Positions 9,846 through 19,020 of a stretch of DNA of 36,988 nucleotides are shown here, piece by piece. Below the pieces are notes generated by a model, which was not told the DNA's origin, searched no databases, and was given only the letters and a program-made list of their open reading frames with translations. This DNA is from Pseudomonadota bacterium (GTDB taxonomy: Bacteria > Pseudomonadota > Gammaproteobacteria > Steroidobacterales > Woeseiaceae). A program made the position numbers and the translations under genes. Positions within the stretch are counted from its first letter, which is position 1; each line of letters starts with the position of its first letter. The stretch lies in contig JADFHE010000019.1 in the NCBI GenBank assembly GCA_022567295.1, positions 1 to 36,988 of the forward strand. The letters run 5' to 3'.

Positions 9846-10937
9846 GTGTCATCAGAATCGGATGTGAATAAGTTCCTCAATTCCATTGAGTTAGAGTCGA
9901 TCGGTCGTCCGCTGGGGGAGATTGGGCGGGTCTTGAACATCGCCGTGAGTGGGAGCGCAGTTAGCGCAACCATCGAACTCGGAATTCCAGTCAACAGCGC
10001 GGTTGACCAGATCCGTGCGCAAATCGAGGCGGATCTGTGCGCCCATACCGGGGCTGAGACGGCAGATGTCGAGGTCACGATGAAAATTTCGTCGCATGCC
10101 GTACAAGGTAACCTCAAGCCGGTTCCGGGAATCAAGAACATTATCGCGATTGCGTCCGGGAAAGGTGGCGTAGGCAAATCCACGGTCGCGACCAACATTG
10201 CGCTCGCTCTGGCCGGTGAAGGCGCGTCGGTCGGCATACTGGATGCGGATATTTACGGGCCGAGTCAGCCACACATGCTCGGCCTGACAGGCGAGCGGCC
10301 CGTTAGTCCCGACGGTAAGACGATGCTGCCTTTGAGCGGCCATGGATTGCAGGTCATGTCGATTGGTTTTCTGGTTGATCCGGATCAACCCATGGTCTGG
10401 CGAGGACCCATGGTCACATCGGCGCTGAATCAACTCATATATCAGACTGAATGGAAGGAACTCGATTATCTGATTGTCGATATGCCGCCAGGGACTGGTG
10501 ACATACAGTTAACCTTGTCGCAGAAAGTGCCGGTATCAGGCGCTGTGATGGTCACGACGCCACAAGAAATCGCGACATTGGATGCGCGCAAAGGATTGGT
10601 CATGTTTCGAAAGGTCTCCATTCCCGTATTGGGCGTCGTCGAAAACATGAGCATGCACGTCTGTTCGTCTTGCGGTCACGAAGAAGCCATTTTTGGCACC
10701 GGCGGTGCCCAGCAGATAGTGGATGATTTCGACATTCCACTGCTCGGCCAGCTGCCGCTTGAGGCTAAAATTCGCGAGCAGGCCGACAGCGGCGTGCCGA
10801 TAGTTATAGCGGCACCGGAATCCGCGGCAGCCATTGCTTATCGTGAGACTGCGATCCGCATTGCCACGGCCCAGGCCGCACAGCGCATGGATTACAGTTC
10901 CAAGTTTGGCAAAATTGTTGTTGAGGAAGCTGGTTGA
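9846..10937 (+). CDS. mrp: Mrp/ApbC-type iron-sulfur cluster carrier P-loop ATPase
   Basis: Scaffold or carrier for 4Fe-4S cluster delivery to apoproteins in the cytoplasm. It has 363 residues. An N-terminal DUF59/MIP18 domain (about 1-85) is followed by a ParA/MinD-type ATPase with the deviant Walker [10 protein letters not shown] at about 105, a DMPPGTGD segment, and the CSSC cluster-binding pair at about 273. I chose the GTG at 9846 because the AGGGA at 9832-9836 is then 9 bases away; the in-frame GTG at 9840 would leave only 3. The stop overlaps the TTG start of dcd. mrp-dcd beside metG is a familiar gammaproteobacterial arrangement. The neighbouring Rnf operon encodes abundant Fe-S clusters. 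Confidence 0.94.
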   Translation: MSSESDVNKFLNSIELESIGRPLGEIGRVLNIAVSGSAVSATIELGIPVNSAVDQIRAQIEADLCAHTGAETADVEVTMKISSHAVQGNLKPVPGIKNIIAIASGKGGVGKSTVATNIALALAGEGASVGILDADIYGPSQPHMLGLTGERPVSPDGKTMLPLSGHGLQVMSIGFLVDPDQPMVWRGPMVTSALNQLIYQTEWKELDYLIVDMPPGTGDIQLTLSQKVPVSGAVMVTTPQEIATLDARKGLVMFRKVSIPVLGVVENMSMHVCSSCGHEEAIFGTGGAQQIVDDFDIPLLGQLPLEAKIREQADSGVPIVIAAPESAAAIAYRETAIRIATAQAAQRMDYSSKFGKIVVEEAG

Positions 10938-11500
10938 GCATTAAGTCGGATCGATGGATCCGCCGTATGGCTGCTGAGCAGGGCATGATTGAGCCGTTCG
11001 AGCCAGGTCAGGTTAGCGAAAATGGTGACGGTCGTATCGTTTCATACGGTACCTCTAGCTACGGATACGACGTTCGCTGCGCTGACGAATTCAAGATCTT
11101 CACGAATATCAATTCCGCGATCGTCGACCCCAAAGCATTCGACGAGACGAGCTTTGTTGACGTGCAGAGCGACGTTTGCGTCATTCCGCCGAATTCGTTT
11201 GTCCTGGCGCGCACGGTTGAGTTTTTCCGAATTCCGCGAACGATCCTGACGATCTGCGTCGGCAAATCGACGTACGCTCGTTGCGGCATTATTGTGAACG
11301 TCACGCCATTGGAACCTGAATGGGAAGGGCATGTGACACTGGAGTTTTCAAATACGACGCCGTTGCCAGCGAAAATATATGCGAACGAGGGTGTCGCGCA
11401 GATGCTGTTTCTTGAGTCGGACGAGCCATGCGAAACGTCTTATCGTGACCGCGGCGGCAAGTACCAGGGCCAAACTGGCGTGACGTTGCCGAAAGCCTAG
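10934..11500 (+). CDS. dcd: dCTP deaminase
   Basis: Deaminates dCTP to dUTP, feeding dTMP synthesis. It has 188 residues and matches the Pseudomonas-type Dcd closely: it begins [13 protein letters not shown] and contains [14 protein letters not shown], the [10 protein letters not shown] segment with the family's catalytic region, [14 protein letters not shown], and ends GRGGKYQGQ-like then GVTLPKA. The start is a TTG at 10934-10936. It is supported by family length and the conserved first residues, and it overlaps the mrp stop (TTGA), so translation is probably coupled. Confidence 0.97.
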   Translation: MSIKSDRWIRRMAAEQGMIEPFEPGQVSENGDGRIVSYGTSSYGYDVRCADEFKIFTNINSAIVDPKAFDETSFVDVQSDVCVIPPNSFVLARTVEFFRIPRTILTICVGKSTYARCGIIVNVTPLEPEWEGHVTLEFSNTTPLPAKIYANEGVAQMLFLESDEPCETSYRDRGGKYQGQTGVTLPKA

Positions 11501-11557
11501 GGAAATACTGAATTGATCAGAGCTTCCCAAGTGGCGCGACACGAACTTGTCGGGCCA

Positions 11558-12205
11558 CTAATAGGTCTGAATAACCGGCTCTGCCGCCTGTTCGCCGTCA
11601 ATCCAGCTTCGGCCGTCTCGATATTGCACCTTGCCCGATCCTACCCAGGCGGCCGCCTGCGGATAAATCTTGTGCTCCACTGCCTGTACGCGTAATGCGA
11701 GTTTCTGCGCCGATTCTCCTGGGACGACGGCAAGTCGCCCCTGCAGGATGCGTGGTCCGCTATCCAGTTTTTCAGTCACGAAGTGCACGGTGCTGCCATG
11801 CCATTTGTCGCCAGCGTCAAGGGCTCGCTGATGCGTGTTGAGTCCTCGATACAGGGGCAGGAGTGCCGGATGTATGTTGAGAATTCTGCCTCTGTAATGC
11901 GCAATAAATTCTGCGCTCAGGATACGCATAAAGCCGGCCAGGACCAGCAGATCGGGTTCGAATCGATCCAGCTCCGCGATGACGGCCTGATCAAATAACG
12001 CTCTATCCGTATAGTCGGCATGTTGAATACACGCCGTAGCGATGTTGGCTTTTTCGGCCCGCTCCAGTCCAAATGCGTTCGGGTCGTTGCTGAAAACGAT
12101 GGATAAATCGAGACCCAGATCACGGTCTTGTACGGCGTCGATAAATGCCTGCAAATTGGTACCGGATCCGGAAATCAGGATCGCCGTTCTGCAGCGCTTT
12201 GCCAT
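11558..12205 (-). CDS. purN: Phosphoribosylglycinamide formyltransferase (GAR transformylase)
   Basis: Transfers the formyl group from 10-formyl-THF to GAR in purine synthesis. It has 215 residues. ISGSGTNLQAFIDA near residue 11 forms the GAR phosphate site. The catalytic triad equivalents of E. coli N106, H108 and D144 are visible as N110 and H112 in LNIHPALLP and D148 in EKLDSGP. The start ATG overlaps the purM stop (TGATG at 12203-12207). It is the second gene of a purMN operon that runs divergently from the DUF2066 gene. Confidence 0.97.
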   Translation of the reverse strand: MAKRCRTAILISGSGTNLQAFIDAVQDRDLGLDLSIVFSNDPNAFGLERAEKANIATACIQHADYTDRALFDQAVIAELDRFEPDLLVLAGFMRILSAEFIAHYRGRILNIHPALLPLYRGLNTHQRALDAGDKWHGSTVHFVTEKLDSGPRILQGRLAVVPGESAQKLALRVQAVEHKIYPQAAAWVGSGKVQYRDGRSWIDGEQAAEPVIQTY

Positions 12206-13236
12206 CAGACGTAGTGCACTACTCTGGGTGAGTCAGGGTCGCCACTGACAATGCGTCCAATCTGCCAGGCGTTTTCGCCGTGCTCATTGAGGATTTGTAT
12301 TGCGCCGGACGCGACCCCTGCCTCGACAATAATCACCATGCCAACACCGCAGTTGAAGGTCCGGCGCATCTCGGCAGTTGCAATTTTGCCGATATCGGCC
12401 AGCCAGTCGAAGACGGGTCCACGCGACCAACTGGCGGTGTCAATTTCCGCATCGACTGATCCCTGAAGAATGCGAGGGATGTTCTCCGTGATGCCGCCGC
12501 CCGTGATGTGCGCCAGTCCCTTCACCGTTACCGATTTTATCAGCGACAGCACCGGCTTTACGTAGATACGTGTGGGTTCGAGCAGTCTCAGCTTTGCGGC
12601 CTTACCGTCGATCTGATCATCGGGCGCACGATCAAGCACTTTGCGAATCAGTGAGTAGCCATTGGAATGCGGTCCGCTCGAGGCGATACCAATGATTACG
12701 TCACCGGCGCTTATGCTGCTACCGTCGATCAGATTTTCGCGTTCAACAACGCCTACCGTGAACCCGGCGAGATCGTAGTCGCCAGCCGAATACATATCGG
12801 GCATCTCGGCCGTTTCGCCGCCAATTAGCGCGGTACCTGCCCGCAAGCAGCCTTCGGCGATGCCGGCAATAACATTCTCGGCGACGTCGCTGTCGAGTTT
12901 GCCGCACGCAAAATAATCGAGAAAAAACAGCGGCTCCGCACCTTGCACGAGCACATCGTTGACACACATCGCGACCAGGTCAATGCCAATTGTGTCGTGG
13001 CGCTGCAATTGTTGTGCGAGCATCAGTTTAGTACCGACGCCGTCGGTGCCAGATACCAGTACTGGTTCACGGTAGCGTCCGGGCGGAAGCGCGAACATAC
13101 CACCGAAACCGCCGAGCCCGGCCAGAACTTCAGGGCGCCGTGTTTGCTTGACGAGAGGCTTGATGCGCTCGACGAGTTCGCTGCCGGCGTCGATATCGAC
13201 CCCGGTGTCTCTATAGGTAAGGGGTTTATTGGTCAT
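12205..13236 (-). CDS. purM: Phosphoribosylformylglycinamidine cyclo-ligase (AIR synthetase)
   Basis: ATP-dependent ring closure of FGAM to AIR, the fifth step of purine synthesis. It has 343 residues, the usual length. Recognisable PurM segments are the N-terminal [12 protein letters not shown], the glycine-rich GGFGGMF region, [22 protein letters not shown], and [13 protein letters not shown]. It is the first gene of the purM-purN pair, with a one-base overlap. I see no strong ribosome-binding site ahead of the ATG. The 64-base gap to the divergent DUF2066 gene must hold both promoters. Confidence 0.97.
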   Translation of the reverse strand: MTNKPLTYRDTGVDIDAGSELVERIKPLVKQTRRPEVLAGLGGFGGMFALPPGRYREPVLVSGTDGVGTKLMLAQQLQRHDTIGIDLVAMCVNDVLVQGAEPLFFLDYFACGKLDSDVAENVIAGIAEGCLRAGTALIGGETAEMPDMYSAGDYDLAGFTVGVVERENLIDGSSISAGDVIIGIASSGPHSNGYSLIRKVLDRAPDDQIDGKAAKLRLLEPTRIYVKPVLSLIKSVTVKGLAHITGGGITENIPRILQGSVDAEIDTASWSRGPVFDWLADIGKIATAEMRRTFNCGVGMVIIVEAGVASGAIQILNEHGENAWQIGRIVSGDPDSPRVVHYV

Positions 13237-13264
13237 TAGGGAGTGGCATACTCTGTGAGGGCGA

Positions 13265-13270
13265 TATAAT
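13265..13270 (+). promoter_or_regulatory. Consensus -10 hexamer before the DUF2066 gene
   Basis: A perfect TATAAT sits 30 bases before the TTG start of the DUF2066 gene, inside the short gap between divergent genes. No good -35 is present at 16-18 bases upstream. It is reported as a likely plus-strand promoter element, not proven. Confidence 0.45.
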
Positions 13271-13300
13271 AGTGCTTGGCAATGAACGGGGAAACCACCC

Positions 13301-14431
13301 TTGTTGATAACTCAAAAAATTCTTAGTGCCGGATGTGTGCGGCATCCTCTCATTTGCGCTGTGGCGGTGCTGTTTTTTTCAATAGGCGCAACGCTTCCGG
13401 TACAGGCTGTCGATGTACCCATGTTGTTTACGGCGGAAGTGCCGCTGGATCAAGAGTCCGACAATCCGCGCGACGATGCCTACAAGGCTGCGTTGATCGA
13501 AGTGCTGACACGCGTATCGGGATCGGAGTTCAGCGGCAATCTGCAGGCGATCGACGAACTGTTTCCGGTGCCTTCGGCCTATGTGACGCAGTTTCGACCC
13601 GGCGCAGACGATACATTGTGGGTATCTTTCGACGACGAGGCGATTGAACGCATTTTACGGTCTTCCGGGCGACTGGTCTGGGGTCGTGACCGGCCTCTGA
13701 CGCTGGTCTGGCTGGCCGTTGACTGGGGACAAGGCAAGCGGGAGATTATCGCGGCCGGCGATCCGGAAAGGACGCAGCGGCAAGGACGGTCAATTGATCG
13801 CAACCGCCTGCTGCGAGAACGCGTGCTTGCGATTGCCCAGAATCGAGGATTGCCGTTGGTATTTCCGTTGCTGGATACGATGGACCTTCAAGGTGTGACA
13901 TTCAGCGATATCTGGGGTGGCTTTGACGAGCGCATCGTTGCGGCATCAAAACGCTACGATGCGAATTCAATCTTGATAGGTCGAATTCGCCCGTCATCCA
14001 GTCAGCGCAATCGCTGGACCTATATTTTCGGCAGTGAGAGACGCAGCTGGACCGGGCCGCCGGAAATGATTGTTGGCCAGATTGCCGACATGCTTGCCGC
14101 CGAATTCGCGGTAGGCGGCGACGCGCCCCTGGAAATGGTTACGCTCAACATTTCGGGTGTCGAATCGGTAGACGCCTACGGCTCCGTTCAAAAACTGCTA
14201 TCTGGCGTCAGCTTGATCGAAAGCTTCATAATTGCGGAAGTAGCGGGTGATACCGTTAGCTATAAAGTTGAAGTGCGCGGTGGCGCAGAGCGCCTGCGGC
14301 GTGCACTGCGTTTTACGTCGCTGCTCGAGCAGGAGCGTGACATCGGTTCCGGCTATCCCGGTGCTGACTCAACATTAGAATTTTTTTACAGTCCCAAAGA
14401 ATTAATCATTAACTCCTCGAATGTCTCTTAA
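13301..14431 (+). CDS. DUF2066 domain exported protein of unknown function
   Basis: A 376-residue protein with an N-terminal hydrophobic signal segment and a likely cleavage site after VQA near residue 36, so it is probably periplasmic or envelope-associated. The mature part begins with [27 protein letters not shown], typical of DUF2066 proteins. No catalytic motif is recognised. The start is one of two adjacent TTG codons (13301, 13304), placed about 9 bases after a GGGGA stretch. An ATG upstream at 13282 is in another frame. It overlaps the next gene by 11 bases. DUF2066 genes commonly sit between purM and hda in gammaproteobacteria; the function remains unknown. Confidence 0.85.
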   Translation: MLITQKILSAGCVRHPLICAVAVLFFSIGATLPVQAVDVPMLFTAEVPLDQESDNPRDDAYKAALIEVLTRVSGSEFSGNLQAIDELFPVPSAYVTQFRPGADDTLWVSFDDEAIERILRSSGRLVWGRDRPLTLVWLAVDWGQGKREIIAAGDPERTQRQGRSIDRNRLLRERVLAIAQNRGLPLVFPLLDTMDLQGVTFSDIWGGFDERIVAASKRYDANSILIGRIRPSSSQRNRWTYIFGSERRSWTGPPEMIVGQIADMLAAEFAVGGDAPLEMVTLNISGVESVDAYGSVQKLLSGVSLIESFIIAEVAGDTVSYKVEVRGGAERLRRALRFTSLLEQERDIGSGYPGADSTLEFFYSPKELIINSSNVS

Positions 14432-14966
14432 CTGGTTACCCAACGCGATTTCGCTGCTACGCATTGCGCTGGTCGCACCGATCCTGATGATGATCCTGGC
14501 AGGAAGCTTCGGCTGGGCGCTGGCATTATTCTGGCTGGCCGGTTTTTCTGACGGTGTCGACGGCTATCTCGCGAAACGCTTTGACTGGCACACCCGGCTG
14601 GGTGCGCTCCTTGACCCGGTCGCGGACAAGTTACTGGTGGCCGGAATATTTATGACGCTCGCGTACACACAGCATATTCCGGTTTGGCTGGCCGCGATTG
14701 TCATCTTGCGTGACGTCATCATCGTCACGGGTGCGATCGCGTATAACTTTATCGTCGGCCCCGTACAAGGTGAACCAACACGCATCAGCAAATTGAATAC
14801 TGCATTGCAGTTATTGTTTCTGCTGTTCGTTCTCAGCCGCGCAGGATTCGGCTGGCCGGATGAGATCGCGATCACGGTACTGGGCGCGTCAATTCTGGTC
14901 ACGGTCGTAATCAGCGGCATTGACTACGTCTGGTCCTGGTCGCGCCGGGCGTGGAATAAGGAGTGA
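14421..14966 (+). CDS. CDP-alcohol phosphatidyltransferase (PgsA family)
   Basis: Integral membrane enzyme of phospholipid synthesis that moves a phosphatidyl group from CDP-diacylglycerol to an alcohol, most likely glycerol-3-phosphate. It has 181 residues. The family signature D-x2-DG-x2-A-K/R-x8-G-x3-D-x3-D is present as SDGVDGYLAKR followed by LGALLDPVADK (about residues 36-63); the usual AR pair reads AK. Several hydrophobic helices surround it. It starts inside the end of the DUF2066 gene. It resembles PgsA, but exact substrate assignment is not safe because no uvrC partner is visible here. Confidence 0.88.
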   Translation: MSLNWLPNAISLLRIALVAPILMMILAGSFGWALALFWLAGFSDGVDGYLAKRFDWHTRLGALLDPVADKLLVAGIFMTLAYTQHIPVWLAAIVILRDVIIVTGAIAYNFIVGPVQGEPTRISKLNTALQLLFLLFVLSRAGFGWPDEIAITVLGASILVTVVISGIDYVWSWSRRAWNKE

Positions 14967-14969
14967 CAC

Positions 14970-16028
14970 ATGCAAACTGATCTGCGCCTGAACTGGCTGA
15001 TCGCCATTACTCTTACTGGCTGGCTGTTTTACCTGTTGGCGCCAGTGCTGACACCCTTTATTGCGGCCGCATTGCTCGCGTACATGGGTGATCCACTCGC
15101 CGATCGACTGCAGAAGTTCAAGCTGCCGCGGACCTTGGCGGTGATTGCTGTATTTCTGATCACGATCGTGTCGCTCGCGCTACTCATACTGTTGATCGGG
15201 CCGGTGGTCAAAACCCAGATTGGTGCGCTGTTTCAGGCGCTGCCTGACATCGCGCGGCAAATCGAACAGGTCTGGTTGCCGACACTGCTTGGTTGGATGA
15301 AGGTTGAACCAGGCGATGACGTTGGTATCGGTGCGTTCCTGGCTCGCTACGGCGACATGGTAGGAAGCTGGAGCGGCAAGATACTGTTGGGCGTTGGCAA
15401 GTCCGGCGGGGTGCTGGCGGCCGCAGTTCTAAGCTTTTTCCTGATTCCGATTCTGACGTTTTACATGTTGCGCGACTGGGACTCTTTCATGGCGCATCTC
15501 GGCGCATTGGTGCCGCGAAGCCAGCGTGACACCGTCATTCAGCTCGCGCGCGAAACGGATAGTGTATTGAGCGCATTTCTGCGCGGGCAGGTGCTCGTCA
15601 TGCTCGCGCTGGCGATAATTTATTCGTTAGGATTGAGCATAGTCGGGCTCAAGTTTGCTATCGCGATCGGCGTGGTTGCCGGACTGGTCAGTTTTGTGCC
15701 CTACCTCGGATTTGTATTTGGCATCGGACTGGCCAGCCTCACGGTCGCCCTTGAGCCTGAGCCGCTCTGGCACCTGGTCGGCGTGATCGCCACATTTACG
15801 ATTGCGCAGATCATCGAGGGAACCGTGCTGACGCCGAAATTGGTCGGCGACCGTATTGGTTTGCACCCGGTCATCGTGATTTTTGCTATCGTAGCTGGCG
15901 GCCAGCTCTTTGGCTTCTTCGGAATTCTGCTGGCGCTGCCGGCTGCCGCCGTTCTGTCAGTATTGATTCGATTCGCCTATCACCGTTATCTCAAAGAACA
16001 TCCTGAGCTGGATGCGGAGCTTGAATGA
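14970..16028 (+). CDS. AI-2E/PerM family membrane protein
   Basis: A 352-residue polytopic inner-membrane protein of the AI-2 exporter/PerM superfamily (PF01594). Hydrophobic pairs near the N-terminus (about 7-35 and 55-78) are followed by an amphipathic central region and a cluster of C-terminal helices with the family-like VSFVPYLGFVFGIG and IEGTVLTPKLVGDRIGLHP segments. Members have been linked to AI-2 export, Na+/H+ exchange or general permease functions, so the substrate is unknown. It starts 3 bases after the phosphatidyltransferase, and its stop overlaps the hda start (ATGA). Confidence 0.9.
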   Translation: MQTDLRLNWLIAITLTGWLFYLLAPVLTPFIAAALLAYMGDPLADRLQKFKLPRTLAVIAVFLITIVSLALLILLIGPVVKTQIGALFQALPDIARQIEQVWLPTLLGWMKVEPGDDVGIGAFLARYGDMVGSWSGKILLGVGKSGGVLAAAVLSFFLIPILTFYMLRDWDSFMAHLGALVPRSQRDTVIQLARETDSVLSAFLRGQVLVMLALAIIYSLGLSIVGLKFAIAIGVVAGLVSFVPYLGFVFGIGLASLTVALEPEPLWHLVGVIATFTIAQIIEGTVLTPKLVGDRIGLHPVIVIFAIVAGGQLFGFFGILLALPAAAVLSVLIRFAYHRYLKEHPELDAELE

Positions 16029-16711
16029 GCCAGCTGGCGCTGCCACTGCAGCTTGCAGACCACGCCGTCTTCGCGAGTTTTCTGAATAGCGGCAACGAGA
16101 CCCTGGTTGCGACGCTGACCGGAATCGCGACCGGCGATGATAATCATGGCTGCTGGCTTTGGGGTGCGCCGGCCACTGGTAAGACGCACCTGTTGCAAGC
16201 GGTGTGCGAGGCGGCCGGTGATCGATCGGTGTATGTACCGCTCTCGATGTTAGCCGCTGCGGGGCCGGAAATCCTGGACGGTTTGGCGAGCAGGGAACTT
16301 ATTTGTATCGACGATATCGACTGCGTCATGGGTCAGCCGGCCTGGGAGGCCGCGCTATTCGATCTGTGTAACCAGGTATTCGACGCCGGCGCGCAACTGA
16401 TCATCTCCGCAGACTCCACGCCGCGTGAGTCTGCGACCGAACTCGCTGACCTCGGCAGCCGGCTGGCGAAACTGCCCGTATTTCAAATCCACGCGCTGGG
16501 TGAGGCTGAGCGCGTCATCGCGCTGCAATTGCGTTCACGTCACCGCGGATTGGAACTTCCGGACGACACGGCAAAATATCTGACGAAACGCAGTCGCCGG
16601 GATATGGCGAGCCTTTACGAATTGCTCGACAGGTTGGACCGGGAAGCCTTACGCGCAAAGCGCCGCCTCACCATTCCATTCGTTCGGGGAGTGCTCGAAA
16701 GCCGTGGCTAG
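16025..16711 (+). CDS. hda: DnaA regulatory inactivator Hda
   Basis: AAA+ protein that, bound to the DNA-loaded sliding clamp, stimulates ATP hydrolysis by DnaA and so limits re-initiation. It has 228 residues. An N-terminal clamp-binding motif QLALPL (residues 3-8) is in the expected place. Walker A GAPATGKT is at 47-54 and Walker B LICIDDID at 92-99, followed by the sensor region and a helical lid. It lacks a DNA-binding domain IV, which separates it from DnaA. It overlaps the preceding gene by 4 bases, and its TAG stop shares a CTAG with the convergent wrbA stop. Confidence 0.95.
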   Translation: MSQLALPLQLADHAVFASFLNSGNETLVATLTGIATGDDNHGCWLWGAPATGKTHLLQAVCEAAGDRSVYVPLSMLAAAGPEILDGLASRELICIDDIDCVMGQPAWEAALFDLCNQVFDAGAQLIISADSTPRESATELADLGSRLAKLPVFQIHALGEAERVIALQLRSRHRGLELPDDTAKYLTKRSRRDMASLYELLDRLDREALRAKRRLTIPFVRGVLESRG

Positions 16712-17301
16712 CCGGCCAGTTTCGCGGCAATTTCGGCAACTCGCTGGCCGAGCGCGCTGGCCAGGTAGTTTTCATCAGCGGACAAACTATCCGGGTTCTT
16801 ATTCCAGGTTACGTGGGTGGCGCCGTAAGGTGAACCACCGGTCGTTGTCGAGGTCAGTTTCTCTTCCGAATACGGCAGACCGACGTACAGCATGCCGTGG
16901 TGCAGCAGCGGTATCGCCATTGTCAGCAGGGTAGTCTCGTTGCCACCGTGTACCGTTGACGTGGATGTGAACACTCCGGCTGGCTTGCCGACCAATGTGC
17001 CTTTCACCCAGTCGCCGCCCGTCGAGTCGAGAAAATACTTGAGCGAGGCGCTCATGTTGCCGAATCGGGTAGGACTGCCCATGACCAAGCCACTGCACTC
17101 GGCAAGATCGTCGGTGGTGACGTACGGCGGGCCGGAATCCGGTATCGCGTCTTCGACCGATTCCGAGACCGCGGACACAGGTGGCACAGTGCGCAGACGT
17201 GCCGTACAACCCTTTACAGAGTCGACACCTTTGCATACTTCTCTAGCCATGGCTTCGGTAGCGCCATATCGTGAATAATACAGAACCAGTATTTCATTCA
17301 T
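16708..17301 (-). CDS. wrbA: WrbA-family NAD(P)H:quinone oxidoreductase
   Basis: FMN-dependent flavodoxin-like enzyme that reduces quinones by two electrons, a protective role in the cytoplasm. It has 197 residues. The N-terminus ILVLYYSRYGATEAMA is the FMN-phosphate loop. GSPTRFGNM near residue 75 and the TSTVHGGNETTLL region are typical of WrbA. The start overlaps the arsC stop (TGATG). Its stop interlocks with that of hda in a CTAG. The wrbA-arsC pairing next to hda matches the order I recall in Pseudomonas. Confidence 0.94.
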   Translation of the reverse strand: MNEILVLYYSRYGATEAMAREVCKGVDSVKGCTARLRTVPPVSAVSESVEDAIPDSGPPYVTTDDLAECSGLVMGSPTRFGNMSASLKYFLDSTGGDWVKGTLVGKPAGVFTSTSTVHGGNETTLLTMAIPLLHHGMLYVGLPYSEEKLTSTTTGGSPYGATHVTWNKNPDSLSADENYLASALGQRVAEIAAKLAG

Positions 17302-17657
17302 CAGGGGAGAAACTGCAGCACGTTCTCCGGCGGCCGGCCAATGACGGCTGCGCCCGATTCATCGTCCACAACAATGGGGCGCTGCAGCGCGACAGGATGC
17401 GCCTCGAGCCAGTTTGCCAGACCCGCATCGTCATCGAGATCGGGAAGATCAGTGGCATCCTTAAACACGCTTTCACCGCGTCGTAACAGGTCGGCAAGCG
17501 GCATTCCGAGTTTTTTCGCCAAGTCTGTTATCGCCACAGCATCGGGCGTGTTCTCCAGATACAGCACGACTGTGTGCGCCGTGCCGGCTGCAATAATTAA
17601 CTCCAGCGTTTTTCGGGACTTGGAACAGCGCGGGTTGTGGTAGATAGTGACAGCCAT
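17301..17657 (-). CDS. arsC: ArsC-family arsenate reductase (glutaredoxin type)
   Basis: Thioredoxin-fold enzyme that reduces arsenate to arsenite using glutaredoxin, in the ArsC/YfgD family. The ATG at 17655-17657 is chosen because it gives the canonical MAVTIYHNPRCSKSRKTLEL start and has GAGGA five bases upstream. The reading frame continues 11 codons further upstream without family support. It has 118 residues. Catalytic Cys11 and arginines at 60, 93 and 108 match the essential Cys12, Arg60, Arg94 and Arg107 of plasmid R773 ArsC, so activity on arsenate is plausible. No ArsB, Acr3 or ArsR gene is nearby, so this is a housekeeping copy and not an ars operon. Confidence 0.93.
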   Translation of the reverse strand: MAVTIYHNPRCSKSRKTLELIIAAGTAHTVVLYLENTPDAVAITDLAKKLGMPLADLLRRGESVFKDATDLPDLDDDAGLANWLEAHPVALQRPIVVDDESGAAVIGRPPENVLQFLP

Positions 17658-17812
17658 GGAGTCCTCGGAAAGTACCCGGTAATAAGGCAAAAAGCACTCT
17701 AACAGGAGCGGCTAGCGGCGTCAGCGATGACAATTATGCTTGACGGGAAGCGGCGCAAGTTGGTAGCTTGGATCGGTTTCCGCACACAAAAAACTACAAC
17801 AAAACCGTGGCT

Positions 17813-18148
17813 ATGCATATTTCTGTACTTCGACTGAGATTTAGCCTGCAAGTTGGCCTGCTGGCGGCTTTCTGTTGCCTTGCGGCCTGTGAAACAGCAC
17901 CACCCGTGCAGGAAATGAGCGACGCCCGGCAGGCGATCGCCGTGGCTAAAGAGGCAGGAGCGGCTGATCTCGCTGCATTTCACCTGCGAGCGGCTGAAAA
18001 CTACCTGGCCAATGCCGAACAAAATTTGGGTGAACGCGCCTACAGTCAAGCACGTCGGAACGCAAAGCAGGCCATAATGAAGGCACTGGATGCGCAGAAG
18101 GCCGCTGAAGATAAGAGCGAGTCCCGGCAAGGTTCTATCGATAACTGA
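17813..18148 (+). CDS. Small DUF4398-like outer-membrane lipoprotein
   Basis: A 111-residue predicted lipoprotein. The ATG at 17813 begins a signal peptide with a clear lipobox LAAC, lipidated Cys at position 26 and Glu at +2, which favours outer-membrane sorting. An in-frame TTG at 17768 would add 15 unlikely residues. The mature part is a short Ala-rich helical region (AxxAxxAGAADLAAFHLRAAE, then ANAEQNLGERAYSQARRNAKQA), resembling DUF4398 proteins that pair with OmpA-like or TPR proteins. No strong ribosome-binding site is visible. It precedes the acylphosphatase gene by a few bases. Function is unknown. Confidence 0.8.
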   Translation: MHISVLRLRFSLQVGLLAAFCCLAACETAPPVQEMSDARQAIAVAKEAGAADLAAFHLRAAENYLANAEQNLGERAYSQARRNAKQAIMKALDAQKAAEDKSESRQGSIDN

Positions 18149-18161
18149 TTCCGAACCTCGT

Positions 18162-18425
18162 GTGGCGCGGCTGTATACGGCAACAGGTCGTGTGCAGGGC
18201 GTGTGGTTTCGTGACAGTACCCGGCGCAGAGCCGAACAGCTCGGAATTACCGGCTATGCAACAAACCTGGCCAATGGCGACGTGGAAGTTCTGGCCTGCG
18301 GTAGTCCCGAGGCTTTGGAAAGCCTGCATGAGTGGTTGCAAACCGGACCGCCGCTTGCGAAGGTTAGCGAGGTCACCGAGCGGACTGTGGAGGTTCGGGC
18401 GTTTAGTACGTTTGAGATCGCCTAG
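18162..18425 (+). CDS. acyP: Acylphosphatase
   Basis: Small enzyme hydrolysing acyl phosphates. Taking the GTG at 18162 gives 87 residues, the normal size. The frame also offers an ATG at 18090 inside the preceding lipoprotein gene, which would add an unsupported 24 residues. The phosphate-binding motif GRVQGVWFR contains the catalytic Arg (residue 17), and GYATNLANGDVEV supplies the catalytic Asn (residue 35). It lies 13 bases after the lipoprotein gene. Its stop interlocks with that of the convergent transglycosylase gene in a CTAG. Confidence 0.92.
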   Translation: MARLYTATGRVQGVWFRDSTRRRAEQLGITGYATNLANGDVEVLACGSPEALESLHEWLQTGPPLAKVSEVTERTVEVRAFSTFEIA

Positions 18426-18997
18426 CCCTGATACCATTTCTTGCTGAGTTTATCGATGACTTTGTTCGGGTATTTTCGTCTGCCCAGACTGCCGTTGTAT
18501 CGACCGAGCGCGCGCCTCAGATCTCCGTTTTCCTGCTCAATATAGAACTTCAGGATGGTGCAGCCGTAGCGCAAATTGGTATCAACGTGCAGCAGATTGT
18601 CATCCGGTCGTCCGATTTCGTCGAGCCAGAATGGCATGATCTGCATCAGGCCGATGGCACCGGCAACCGAGATAGCATAGTGATCAAAATTACTTTCGGT
18701 TTCTATGACGGCCAAAATGAGTTCCGGCGGGAGTTCGACTCGACTGGCTTCGAGGTGCACCAGCTTAAGTATTGTGATTCGCTCGTCCGGATTTATGACC
18801 TGACGTTCAAGGCGTCGCGACATGTCGGTCAGCCAGACTTCGGCATCGAAACGATCGATGAAGCTCGCGGTGTCACTAGCGGCGGCGAGCAATGCAGCGC
18901 GCAGCTCGGGGTCCGGCTGGCCCTGAGCCAAAGCGCCGCCTGCCGCCAGCCAGGCGGTGAGTACGAATCCGGCAATGAGAAAGCGTGCTCGCTTCAT
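18422..18997 (-). CDS. Exported lytic transglycosylase (SLT domain)
   Basis: Periplasmic peptidoglycan-cleaving enzyme. It has 191 residues with a signal peptide, cleavage expected after ALA at about 24. The soluble-lytic-transglycosylase core has the catalytic Glu in ETESNF (E101), GLMQIMP at about 116 and the ALGRYNGS motif at about 163. There is no LysM or other wall-binding domain. It is followed upstream by proS on the same strand. An acylphosphatase-transglycosylase-proS neighbourhood is familiar from Pseudomonas. Identity as an SLT-family enzyme is firm; the exact mlt subclass is not. Confidence 0.92.
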   Translation of the reverse strand: MKRARFLIAGFVLTAWLAAGGALAQGQPDPELRAALLAAASDTASFIDRFDAEVWLTDMSRRLERQVINPDERITILKLVHLEASRVELPPELILAVIETESNFDHYAISVAGAIGLMQIMPFWLDEIGRPDDNLLHVDTNLRYGCTILKFYIEQENGDLRRALGRYNGSLGRRKYPNKVIDKLSKKWYQG

Positions 18998-19020
18998 GAG
19001 AGAATTATAGTGTAAATGAA

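Noticed and set aside
11940-11965. tRNA T-arm-like sequence (GGGTTCGAATC)
   Set aside because: It lies within the purN coding sequence and no cloverleaf can be drawn around it.
17301-17657. An arsenic-resistance operon around arsC
   Set aside because: No arsR, arsB or acr3 nearby; the gene sits in a conserved housekeeping neighbourhood with wrbA.
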